Origin: Scatacola_A faecigallinarum
Lineage (GTDB): Bacteria > Pseudomonadota > Alphaproteobacteria > RF32 > CAG-239
Direction of reading: 5' to 3'
DNA: 64,000 nt
NCBI GenBank assembly: GCA_018713605.1
Contig: DVOM01000024.1
Coordinates: 1-64,000, forward strand
Part shown: positions 36,168 to 43,122 of the stretch, one piece after another
Numbering within the stretch: position 1 is the stretch's first letter
Layout: every line of letters begins with the position of its first letter
Position numbers and translations under genes: made by a program
Notes under the pieces: model-generated
What the model was told of the DNA's origin: nothing
Databases searched by the model: none
Seen by the model: the letters and a program-made list of their open reading frames with translations, nothing else

Positions 36168-36655
36168 TTCTGTTCTGCCTCGACGGTTTTTACGGCTTCT
36201 TTAAGTTGTTTGGCGGTAATCGACGTTAAGCCGATTTTGGCAACAACGGCCTGCGCCAGTTCTTCGGACATATCTTTGACTCTGGCCATGGCTTCTTCTT
36301 TGCTTTTGGCGATTTCGGCTTCGCCGGCGGCAATTTTCTTTTGGAGTTTTGCTGCCAGTTCATCCTGTTTGGCCTGCATATAGGCATTCAGCTCAGCCTG
36401 AGTAGCGGCCAGCGACCTGTTGGCTTCGGCAGTTGCTTCGGCCAGGGCGTCCTGATATTTTTTCAGCGACTCTTCGGCTTCCAGCCTGATGTTGTGAGCC
36501 TTGTTCAGATAGCCGTCAATTTTGCGCTGTCTTTGTTCCAGAATATCGGCAATTCGCGGCACGATGAAACGGGACATGATGAACAGCATGCTGAAAAAGC
36601 AGACAATCAGCCAGAACAGCTGGGAAGTGAATGTCGATGTATCTAACTGAGGCAT
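36164..36655 (-). CDS. atpF': ATP synthase F0 subunit b'
   Basis: A 163-residue b' subunit. The N-terminal membrane helix is FWLIVCFFSMLFIMSRFIVPRI (about 14-35), followed by the conserved DILEQRQRKIDGYLNKA stretch and a long coiled coil. The gene naming (atpG or atpF2) varies between genomes. AAGGAT precedes the ATG. It is separated from atpE by 76 nt that contain an mRNA hairpin. Confidence 0.92.
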   Translation of the reverse strand: MPQLDTSTFTSQLFWLIVCFFSMLFIMSRFIVPRIADILEQRQRKIDGYLNKAHNIRLEAEESLKKYQDALAEATAEANRSLAATQAELNAYMQAKQDELAAKLQKKIAAGEAEIAKSKEEAMARVKDMSEELAQAVVAKIGLTSITAKQLKEAVKTVEAEQK

Positions 36656-36684
36656 GGTTTATCCTTTACGCAGCCGTCTGTTTC

Positions 36685-36714
36685 AGAACCGGGAAATTTG
36701 TCTGTCCCGGTTCT
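36685..36714 (-). other. mRNA hairpin between atpE and atpF'
   Basis: AGAACCGGGA (on the minus strand) pairs with TCCCGGTTCT around a 10-nt loop, with no T-run. A stem-loop directly after atpE would suit differential mRNA stability, letting the c subunit be made in excess. The function is inferred. Confidence 0.6.
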
Positions 36715-36731
36715 GACTAAGACGAAACCTA

Positions 36732-36953
36732 TTAGTTACCCGTGAGCATTACCAGAGCAATAACCAAAGCGTACAAAGCAATAGCCTCAACCGCTGCAAA
36801 ACCTGCCCAGCCGTAGATGTCTACGTCTTTTTTTACCTGCGGGTTGCGGCCGACGGTTGAAATAATCGTTGTCCAGACCTGAGACACACCCCAAGCAGCG
36901 ACAGTCATTGACAAAGCGCACATACCGGCGCCGATATAAGCCATAGGTTCCAT
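36732..36953 (-). CDS. atpE: ATP synthase F0 subunit c
   Basis: A 73-residue proteolipid subunit with two helices joined by the polar loop GRNPQ (about 35-39). The proton-carrying carboxylate is Glu56 in AAVEAIALYALV. Helix 1 (YIGAGMCALSMTVAAWGVSQ) keeps only three Gly residues of the usual Gly-rich packing motif, with Ser/Ala at the others. The ring therefore may pack differently. GGAAAAATAA precedes the ATG. The 180 bp between this gene and atpB holds no convincing gene. Confidence 0.93.
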   Translation of the reverse strand: MEPMAYIGAGMCALSMTVAAWGVSQVWTTIISTVGRNPQVKKDVDIYGWAGFAAVEAIALYALVIALVMLTGN

Positions 36954-37135
36954 TTATTTTTCCTTTTGTTCGGGGAAGTTTGTTTATTGGCTTATTGCTT
37001 GCAACTTTTTTCCTTATGTACTTCGTTATGCACGGCGGAAAAAACTTGCGGCGTATTAGGCGCAATATCCAAACTTCGGTTGTTGTGTTTTTTATTCGAC
37101 ATAATTATATTCGGCACATGGCCAAAACTTAATCC

Positions 37136-37858
37136 TTAGTGGCTGTGCAGGGCGTCGCCCAGATAAATACAGCTCAGAACCGTATAAATAAACGCCTGCA
37201 ACAGGGCAATGAAAATTTCAAAGACGATAATGCAGCCGTCGAACGCCAGAGGGACAATGCCGCCGATACCGAGAGCGACAATAAAGCCGGCGATGATTTT
37301 CAGCATAATGTGGCCGACGGTCATGTTGGCGACAAGACGGACGGTCAGGCTGAACGGTTTTGAAAGGAAAGATATCATTTCAATCGGGACGATCAGAGGC
37401 GCCAGCGCGGCCGGAATTCCTTTGGGCAGAAAGGTACGGAGATAGCCCCATTTCTTTTTTCTGATGCCGATGCCGATATTGAACAGCAGCGCGATGACGG
37501 ACAGTCCGCCGACGGCGGCCAGATGCGATGTAAAGGTAAAGGCGTAGGGGAACAGGCCGAGCAGGTTGCCGAAAGCGACAAACAGAAAAACCGTGAAGAT
37601 AAACGAAAAGTATTTCAGCCCCTCGACGCCGACGTTTTCTTTCAGCAGTGAGGAGACAAATTCGTAAACGGTTTCCGGTACCGATTGGGCGACCGAGGGA
37701 ACGATGGTCCTTTTGCGCAGGCAGAGGCCGAAAACGAGCGTGGAAACGACAACCGCCAAAACCATAAACAGGCTGGAGTTGGTAAAAGAGATGTCCACGC
37801 CGCCGACTTCGATGGGAATAATCGGCTTAATCGTAAATTGTTCCATTGGGTTAGACAC
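37136..37858 (-). CDS. atpB: ATP synthase F0 subunit a
   Basis: A 240-residue subunit a, which forms the proton half-channels beside the c ring. The essential Arg is in PFSLTVRLVANMTVGHIML (about 178-196), and LLGLFPYAFTFTSHL is also typical. I propose the GTG at 37858 as the start: AAGGAG lies 10 nt before it, whereas the next ATG (four codons on) is 22 nt from the site. The start lies 7 nt after the atpI stop. It is the second gene of the atpI-atpB-atpE-b'-b operon. Confidence 0.93.
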   Translation of the reverse strand: MSNPMEQFTIKPIIPIEVGGVDISFTNSSLFMVLAVVVSTLVFGLCLRKRTIVPSVAQSVPETVYEFVSSLLKENVGVEGLKYFSFIFTVFLFVAFGNLLGLFPYAFTFTSHLAAVGGLSVIALLFNIGIGIRKKKWGYLRTFLPKGIPAALAPLIVPIEMISFLSKPFSLTVRLVANMTVGHIMLKIIAGFIVALGIGGIVPLAFDGCIIVFEIFIALLQAFIYTVLSCIYLGDALHSH

Positions 37859-37865
37859 GACTGAC

Positions 37866-38168
37866 TTACTCCTTGCTCCGGTCCTCGTTTTTGACAAAAC
37901 GGTATACGTTTAAGAATCCCGCGGCACCGCCGAAAAACAGGCAAACAATGAGCAGAACGGGCTGCGTGTCGAACAGTTTGTCCAAAAAGTAGCCCAGAGC
38001 GGCCCCGACCAGTACGCCCGAAACCAGTTCAGTTCCGACCCGGAATCCGGTTTTGGTCGCATAGGCAAACTCTGATTCCGGACGGTCTTTCCGCGCGGCT
38101 TTTTCAACCGCTCTTTGTTTGTTTATGCGTTCTTCCAACGATTTCAGGTCATCGGGAATCTTTTTCAT
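37866..38168 (-). CDS. atpI: ATP synthase assembly protein AtpI
   Basis: A 100-residue AtpI/F0F1-associated protein. A charged N-terminal segment (SLEERINKQRAVEKAARKDR) is followed by two membrane helices (about 47-65 and 70-90; GVLVGAALGYFLDKLF and LIVCLFFGGAAGFLNVYR). It is first in the F0 operon and the family is linked to c-ring assembly and Mg2+ supply. The length and N-terminal charge pattern match alphaproteobacterial AtpI. Confidence 0.88.
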   Translation of the reverse strand: MKKIPDDLKSLEERINKQRAVEKAARKDRPESEFAYATKTGFRVGTELVSGVLVGAALGYFLDKLFDTQPVLLIVCLFFGGAAGFLNVYRFVKNEDRSKE

Positions 38169-38223
38169 CTGTACCTACTATACTCATAAATTGTTACCGA
38201 CTTATTAAAAAAAGGCGGCTTTG

Positions 38224-38967
38224 TTATTTATTTGCAAGCTTTTTTTCCAAAAAAGCCTTGAGCAGTTCATAGTCTGGGGCGCCGTGAATGACTTCTTTGC
38301 CGTCCTTGCTGACAACGAGCAGCGCCGGCGTACCCTGAACCTTGAGTTTTTCTATGGCCTGCTGGCGTTCTTCAATTATGTTCTGAGCCAGTTTTTCGTT
38401 TTTGAGACATTTGGCGACTTCTTCTTTGCTCAGTCCGTTCAGCGACGCGTATTCGGCCAACAGTTTTTCGGTGCGGAGCGAAAGTCCCCAGTCGCGTTGT
38501 TTTTTGAACAGGAGTTTGATAAATTCATGATAGTTTTTCTCCGGCATACAGTCGGCAATCATGGCGGCCATCATTGATTTGCTGTCGAGCGGAAAGTTGA
38601 CGAAGACGAGTTTGACCTTGCCGCTGTCAATAAAGTCTTTTTGAAGTTTGGGCAGGGTTTCGAGATGAAAATCGGAGCAGTGGTAGCAGCCGAAAGAGGA
38701 ATATTCGTAAATTGAAATCGGCGCGTCTTTGCTGCCGACAGGGTGTCCCTTGGGAAGGATTACGTTGACATTGGCCGCGATTTTCTCTGCCAGGCCGTCG
38801 GCATCCTTCGGGTTTGCGGCAGCGCGGGCTTCTTTAACCAAAACCGGGCGTCCGTCGGGACTCATAATGAAGCCCTTGAGGTTCAGATACATTCCGGCGC
38901 CAATGAAAAAAATGAGCAGTCCGGCAACAAAGCCGCTGATTTTTTTTATCGTATCTTCAAATTTCAT
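38224..38967 (-). CDS. DsbA-family thiol-disulfide protein
   Basis: A 247-residue exported thioredoxin-fold protein of the DsbA/Thioredoxin_4 group. A membrane anchor or signal lies at about 10-30 (ISGFVAGLLIFFIGAGMYL). The active site is Cys94-Tyr-His-Cys97 in SFGCYHCSDFH, and the cis-Pro loop is VQGTPALLVV. It would introduce or isomerise disulfides in the periplasm. The dciA stop and this start overlap by 4 bp. Cys-rich exported proteins such as that at 1-821 would be plausible clients (inference). Confidence 0.88.
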   Translation of the reverse strand: MKFEDTIKKISGFVAGLLIFFIGAGMYLNLKGFIMSPDGRPVLVKEARAAANPKDADGLAEKIAANVNVILPKGHPVGSKDAPISIYEYSSFGCYHCSDFHLETLPKLQKDFIDSGKVKLVFVNFPLDSKSMMAAMIADCMPEKNYHEFIKLLFKKQRDWGLSLRTEKLLAEYASLNGLSKEEVAKCLKNEKLAQNIIEERQQAIEKLKVQGTPALLVVSKDGKEVIHGAPDYELLKAFLEKKLANK

Positions 38968-39503
38968 TTTTTCTTATTCTCTCTTTTGTTGTCATTAAAT
39001 ACACTTTTACCTAATTTTACTAATATTTCCTTAAGTTCGGAATGGTTTAGGTCTTCCGCCAGATTATTAATATAATTTTCCTCTTCGGGGCTTACAAGAG
39101 TTTCGGAACGTTCCTCTTTCTTTATTTTATCCAGTTTTTCAAGCGTCAGGCTGTTGTTTTGGACAATTTTTATTTTGGCTACCGCCTGATATCCGAAACG
39201 GGTGTTGATTTTTTCAAGAATAAATTTTTCTCGGTGCTGGATTTCGAGCGCAAAAGCGCCGGAAGCGACGTTTAAGTACAGGGTGCCGTTGCTTTTCTGT
39301 CCGCGGGGAAAGTCGATTTTCTGCGGCAGGCAGAATTCGGCCAGCTCTTCGCCGACGATTTCGTGCCAGCCGGCCAAGATGTCGACTTCGACAAAGCCCC
39401 TGCTTCCCAAAATCTGTCTGGCGAAAGGCAGAATGGTTTTTGACAGCGACGACAGCCCCATGGTTTTGCGTTCGTCGGATATTTTGATTTTTTCCTCTTT
39501 CAT
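38964..39503 (-). CDS. dciA: DciA-family (DUF721) replicative helicase loader protein
   Basis: A 179-residue protein with the DUF721/DciA domain. DciA helps load the replicative helicase in bacteria lacking DnaC or DnaI. The domain is at about 15-105: ILAGWHEIVGEELAEFCLPQKIDF and GTLYLNVASGAFALEIQHR, followed by IVEKINTRFGYQAV-type sequence. A charged C-terminal extension of about 70 residues follows. The start at 39503 removes about 140 residues of non-homologous frame; its ribosome site is weak. It overlaps the dsbA-like gene and is divergent from fliO. Confidence 0.8.
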   Translation of the reverse strand: MKEEKIKISDERKTMGLSSLSKTILPFARQILGSRGFVEVDILAGWHEIVGEELAEFCLPQKIDFPRGQKSNGTLYLNVASGAFALEIQHREKFILEKINTRFGYQAVAKIKIVQNNSLTLEKLDKIKKEERSETLVSPEEENYINNLAEDLNHSELKEILVKLGKSVFNDNKRENKKK

Positions 39504-39647
39504 AGGTTTATCTCTAACATATTGTTTTTTCTTCTTCCAGTCCCGCGCTTTACATATCAACAGACACGGCGGCGGCGATTGACTTTTGGCGGCGAAGCCC
39601 CGTATAATCAGCGCAGAAAGGATAACAGCGACCGGACGGACGATAAT

Positions 39648-39935
39648 ATGGAAGGTATGATGATTTTGAAAGCCATGCTTTCGCTGGCTTTTGTGTTGGG
39701 ACTGATGTTCCTGACGCTGTGGGCGGTCAGGTACTGCCAGCTGCACGGCGCCAAAAGCCGTTTTATGCGCAAACTTGGCGAACAGCAGCGATTGCAGGTT
39801 CTGGAGGTTCGCCGTCTGGACGCGCGGAATACGCTTGTTTTGTTCCGAAAAGACAAAGACGAGCATTTGGTTTTGCTCGGTGCGGCGCAGAATTTGCTGA
39901 TTGAAACCGTTCCGCTTAAGAAGGCTCAAAAATAA
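39648..39935 (+). CDS. fliO: Flagellar biosynthetic protein FliO
   Basis: A 95-residue FliO-like protein. One membrane helix (about 8-26, MLSLAFVLGLMFLTLWAVR) is followed by a small domain with RLQVLEVRRLDARNTLVLFR, typical of FliO, which assists assembly of FliP in the flagellar export gate. The ATG at 39648 follows GGACGGAC. The stop overlaps fliP (TAATG), confirming coupling. It is divergent from dciA. Confidence 0.85.
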   Translation: MEGMMILKAMLSLAFVLGLMFLTLWAVRYCQLHGAKSRFMRKLGEQQRLQVLEVRRLDARNTLVLFRKDKDEHLVLLGAAQNLLIETVPLKKAQK

Positions 39936-40678
39936 TGTCTAGGAAATTCTTTCTTTTTGGTTTTGTTCTTGCGGCGGCGCTGCTGTATTTCAGTTTTCCG
40001 GCAGAGGCGCAGACGCTCAGCCTGAATATTCAGGATCAGCCGAGCGGTTCGGCAACGGCAAGGATTTTTAACCTTATTCTGCTGATTACGGTGTTGTCGA
40101 TTGCGCCGAGCCTGCTGGTAATGATGACGTCGTTTACACGTATCGTCGTCGTTTTTTCGATTACGCGCAGCGCGCTGGCGACCAACTCGACGCCGCCGAA
40201 TATGGTGCTGCTCTCGCTGGCTTTGTTCCTGACCATGTTCATTATGGCGCCGACGTTTGAAAAGTCCTGGGAAGAGGGCATTAAGCCGATGTATGAAGAG
40301 AAAGTCGAAATTATCGAGGGACTGGAAAAGGCTGCGGAGCCGATTAAGGAATTTATGATTCGGAACACCCGGGAAAAAGACTTGCTGCTGTTTACCGATC
40401 TGGCTAAGGAAAAACCGGCCGAAACGGTTGCGGAAACGCCGTTGAAAGTTGCCATTCCTGCGTTTATGATCAGCGAACTGCGCCGCGCGTTTGAAATCGG
40501 CTTTTTGATTTTCGTGCCGTTTCTGATTATTGATATGGTTATCGCTTCGGTGCTGATGTCGATGGGTATGATGATGCTGCCGCCAACGGTTTTGGCTTTG
40601 CCTTTCAAGGTTATTTTCTTTGTTCTGGTTGACGGGTGGTATATGTTGGCCGGGTCGTTGGTTCACTCCTTTAAATAA
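39935..40678 (+). CDS. fliP: Flagellar biosynthetic protein FliP
   Basis: A 247-residue core component of the flagellar type III export gate. The cleavable signal peptide MSRKFFLFGFVLAAALLYFSFPAEA is followed by the FliP domain: VLSIAPSLLVMMTSFTRIVVV, PNMVLLSLALFLTMFIMAP and GFLIFVPFLIIDMVIASVLMSMGMMMLPP. The length is normal. With fliO and the YjfB-like gene this implies a flagellated ancestor or host. No other flagellar genes lie in the window. Confidence 0.95.
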   Translation: MSRKFFLFGFVLAAALLYFSFPAEAQTLSLNIQDQPSGSATARIFNLILLITVLSIAPSLLVMMTSFTRIVVVFSITRSALATNSTPPNMVLLSLALFLTMFIMAPTFEKSWEEGIKPMYEEKVEIIEGLEKAAEPIKEFMIRNTREKDLLLFTDLAKEKPAETVAETPLKVAIPAFMISELRRAFEIGFLIFVPFLIIDMVIASVLMSMGMMMLPPTVLALPFKVIFFVLVDGWYMLAGSLVHSFK

Positions 40679-40689
40679 AATATTTGTTC

Positions 40690-40850
40690 TGTCATTGCCG
40701 GTTTTTTTCGTCATTTCCCGGTTTGACTTGGGAATCCTTAGATTGCCGGATCAAGTCCGGCAATGACAGAGCGAGTACTTGAGCAGGGAATCTATATATC
40801 CCCGGCGTTGGCACTATGTGCTGCCCGAGGATGACGGAAATGCAAGCACA
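40690..40850. repeat. Dispersed palindromic repeats, cluster 3
   Basis: GATTGCCGG-ATCAAGT-CCGGCAATGACAG (40741-40770) is an intact unit. Degraded units lie around 40693-40735 and 40790-40845 (ATCCCCGG..CCCGAGGATGACGG). The same family occurs at 1.2, 22.0, 42.0 and 46.6 kb. No gene is seen between fliP and the barrel gene (400 bp). Confidence 0.75.
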
Positions 40851-40865
40851 ATTTTGGCTAAATAG

Positions 40866-41020
40866 TCGGTCATGCTCCGGCTTCACCGGAGCTGCTCCCC
40901 ATACGTGCCGAGTTTGTTCTGTAAGTCTCGTGGTTTTTGCTGTCGCTCAACCGCTCGCCAACAGGACTGCACCGCAGCCGGCTCGCAGCTTCACCGGAGC
41001 TGCTCCCCATACTGCGCCAG
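40866..41020. repeat. 24-bp direct repeat and second dispersed repeat type
   Basis: CTTCACCGGAGCTGCTCCCC plus ATAC occurs identically at 40881-40904 and 40989-41012. The stretch between (GTTCTGTAAGTCTCG..CGCTCGCCAAC, 40915-40962) resembles the insert at 22200-22242. Origin unknown; possibly a decayed small mobile element. Confidence 0.6.
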
Positions 41021-41035
41021 GTGTAGCAGAAATAA

Positions 41036-41062
41036 AAAAGCTCTTCGGGGAGAAGAGCTTTT
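41036..41062 (-). terminator. Intrinsic terminator of the barrel gene
   Basis: AAGCTCTTC-TCCCC-GAAGAGCTT on the minus strand followed by TTTTATTTC, 21 nt after the stop. Confidence 0.85.
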
Positions 41063-41083
41063 TGTTTGGGGAAAGGGCTTGGC

Positions 41084-41683
41084 TTAGAAGACGTAGCGGA
41101 TACCGCCGTAGACTTCGTGAGCGCGAACCGAAGCTTTTTCAATTTCGCCCATGTGCAAGAAACGGTAACCGACGTCAATGTTGATACGGTTGGTCAGCTT
41201 GGCCGAGAGACCGCCGCCGACGGCCCAGGTAAAGTTGTCTTCTTCATATTTGACGGAACGGCGCCCGAAACCCTGAAATTCGTACTGAATGTTGGTCATA
41301 CCGATACCGGCCATGACATAGGGCGTAAACATCGAGTAGGGGGTCAAATCGGCATAAACGTTTAACATGTAAGACATGGTCTGAAAATTCGAATGGTTTC
41401 TGGCGTCAATTTCGCCGGTGGCCTTGTCGGTTTCTTCACGCCAGGTATATTCGAGCTCGGCGCGGAAATAAGTATAGCGGTAGCCGAGAGCGATGCCGGC
41501 CATCCAGGCATTGTCGTCTACTTCCAGTCTGTCGCCGAGGGCTTCGTCGGAATCGCCGACGTTATGGTTAACGATACCGCCGCGGACGCCCATATAAAAA
41601 CCGTCGCATTCGGCAGAGGCAGACGCGGCCAGACTCATAGACATGACAAAGGCCGTAAATGCCGATAAAAGTTTTTTGCTCAT
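41084..41683 (-). CDS. Outer-membrane beta-barrel protein (Opa/OmpW-like)
   Basis: A 199-residue small barrel. The signal peptide MSKKLLSAFTAFVMSMSLAASASA is followed by amphipathic strands with typical turns (GFYMGVRGGIV, AWMAGIALGYRY, FRAELEYTWRE, FTWAVGGGLSAKL) and a terminal strand HEVYGGIRYVF ending in Phe, the BamA recognition pattern. It fits the 'outer membrane protein beta-barrel' group; substrate or ligand unknown. GGAGTGAACG precedes the ATG. It has its own promoter and terminator. Confidence 0.88.
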   Translation of the reverse strand: MSKKLLSAFTAFVMSMSLAASASAECDGFYMGVRGGIVNHNVGDSDEALGDRLEVDDNAWMAGIALGYRYTYFRAELEYTWREETDKATGEIDARNHSNFQTMSYMLNVYADLTPYSMFTPYVMAGIGMTNIQYEFQGFGRRSVKYEEDNFTWAVGGGLSAKLTNRINIDVGYRFLHMGEIEKASVRAHEVYGGIRYVF

Positions 41684-41718
41684 TCGTTCACTCCAAATAA
41701 ATTTAGCTGAAAAAGTCT

Positions 41719-41759
41719 ATTTTGTCCAAATTTATACAATAATTTGTTTAATTACGCAA
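41719..41759 (-). promoter_or_regulatory. Promoter of the barrel gene with TTTGGACAAAAT box
   Basis: TTGCGT (41759-41754), a 17-nt spacer and TATAAA (41736-41731) on the minus strand, followed at once by TTTGGACAAAAT. The same 12-mer follows a plus-strand promoter at 46.28 kb, suggesting a shared operator. The remaining 41760-41985 holds nothing I can name. Confidence 0.55.
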
Positions 41760-41989
41760 GTCTAAAATTCATACTTTATGCTTAAATCTAGCCAAAATGT
41801 CTTAAAATGTGATTAATAAAGCTGATATTTCAGGCAGATGAGTTGAAAAAAAGCCGGTTTGAGCCGTTTGCAGGCGCGACTCGGCAAAAGATTTTGCGAC
41901 TCGGTAATTAGGGTAAGTGTTCGGCTTATTTCGGGAATTTCCGGTTATATCTGAAGGTAACTTTTTTCTGTCATTTCCGTGCACTTTTT

Positions 41990-42115
41990 CTTTCCTTTGT
42001 CATTCCCCGGCTTGAGCGGGAAATCCAAGCGGCTAAGCGTTTCTAGATCCCCGGACTAAATCCGGGGATGACAGAAACGCTTGGCCGGAATTGGCCAGAG
42101 GATGACGATAGGGGG
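41990..42115. repeat. Dispersed palindromic repeats, cluster 4 (left border of the foreign pair)
   Basis: A unit GATCCCCGGAC-TAAA-TCCGGGGATGACAG lies at about 42047-42073. Further partial units are at 41998-42030 (CATTCCCCGGCTTGAGCGGG) and 42080-42110. Together with cluster 5 at 46.6 kb these bracket the two Bacteroidales-like genes. Confidence 0.75.
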
Positions 42116-42121
42116 GATTTT

Positions 42122-42159
42122 AAAAAGGGAAAGGGCGGCAGGTAAACCTGCCACCCTTT
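42122..42159 (-). terminator. Terminator after the barrel-like gene of the foreign pair
   Basis: AAAGGG-T-GGCAGGT pairs with ACCTGCC-G-CCCTTT on the minus strand, followed by CCCTTTTT. It lies about 32 nt after the stop at 42191. Confidence 0.7.
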
Positions 42160-42190
42160 CTATATTATTATAATAATATTTTTTATTGGT

Positions 42191-43030
42191 TTAGAAGCGA
42201 CCCTTGTTCGGGCGGCGTCCTAAGCCGAATTCTATTTTTACCGTAACGGACCCGTAAACCGGTTGGTAGGACTTGCCGAAGCTTTTGAATTGATAGCTTT
42301 CAACACGTCCTTCAAGAGAAACTTTGGTTATTGAGCCAATGAAACGTTTCTCAAGACCAAGGACAGCTCCATATTTGACAGAACTGCCATCCTTTACAGA
42401 TGGGAAGTCCACTGTGCCGGGGACATCAACGTCCGGATCCGGATCTTCATAGTGGAAATTGGTGGTATTTTTGCAATACTGGTATCCGACTGACGGACCA
42501 GCATATAATCTCCACGACCTCCCGTAACGTTCGTTGCGGAGAGCATGCTTCTTTTGATAAGGAGTCATGCCCGTCGTATTTACCACTGTTTTATTCCCAA
42601 AATGCGCCAGAGTGATGGCGAAATCAACAGAGGCGCCAAGAGAACGGAACTGTTGTCCAAGCTCTTTAGCTATTTCCATTTTTTCGCCAATTTCGGCGTT
42701 GACACTGACGTGTCCCCAGCCGAAGTAATTCTGTACGAAAGCACCATATTGAGCGCCCCCGTAAGAATTTATACCGGCTTTTGCTCCAATGCTCCAGCCA
42801 GTGATGACGGTAGCTTTGGGCTCGCCGTCTTTGAACTTCACGTCATACGGTTGCCCTCCGAAAGCATCAGCGAGATCGATGTATGACATGTCGATTGCAG
42901 CGGTGTCTCCTGTTTCGGTGACAGCTGTGAAATCGTATTCAACACTTGCGCCGGTATTTTCTTGCGCACTAATATTTGTTGTTGCAGCAATCATAGCTAC
43001 TACGACAGCTGCTAATTTGAAAGTCTTCAT
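42191..43030 (-). CDS. Predicted outer-membrane protein, Bacteroidales-like (279 aa)
   Basis: A 279-residue exported protein: signal peptide MKTFKLAAVVVAMIAATTNISA, then alternating segments such as WSIGAKAGINSYGGAQYGAF, WRLYAGPSVGYQY and GSVTVKIEFGLG, consistent with a small barrel. No Shine-Dalgarno sequence precedes the ATG, unlike most genes in the window but normal for Bacteroidota. It lies 92 nt downstream of the lipoprotein gene, after a GC hairpin, and is probably co-transcribed. Taxonomic origin is judged from style and context, not from a search. Function unknown. Confidence 0.7.
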   Translation of the reverse strand: MKTFKLAAVVVAMIAATTNISAQENTGASVEYDFTAVTETGDTAAIDMSYIDLADAFGGQPYDVKFKDGEPKATVITGWSIGAKAGINSYGGAQYGAFVQNYFGWGHVSVNAEIGEKMEIAKELGQQFRSLGASVDFAITLAHFGNKTVVNTTGMTPYQKKHALRNERYGRSWRLYAGPSVGYQYCKNTTNFHYEDPDPDVDVPGTVDFPSVKDGSSVKYGAVLGLEKRFIGSITKVSLEGRVESYQFKSFGKSYQPVYGSVTVKIEFGLGRRPNKGRF

Positions 43031-43048
43031 AAAAAGTTGTGTTAGTTC

Positions 43049-43073
43049 CCCGGGCGGTTGTTATGCCCGGGGA
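43049..43073 (-). other. GC-rich hairpin between the two foreign genes
   Basis: CCCCGGGC-ATAACAACC-GCCCGGGG on the minus strand without a T-run. A processing or stability element in a two-gene transcript is likely; a termination role is not supported. Confidence 0.6.
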
Positions 43074-43122
43074 GGATTATTTTGCTAAATTTTTTTCTCT
43101 TATTTCTGACAGCAGTGGTAAG

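Noticed and set aside
36992..37102. 36-aa minus-strand frame between atpB and atpE (MSNKKHNNRSLDIAPN...)
   Set aside because: No Shine-Dalgarno sequence, no known F0 gene of this size at this place and no motif; kept only as a remote possibility.
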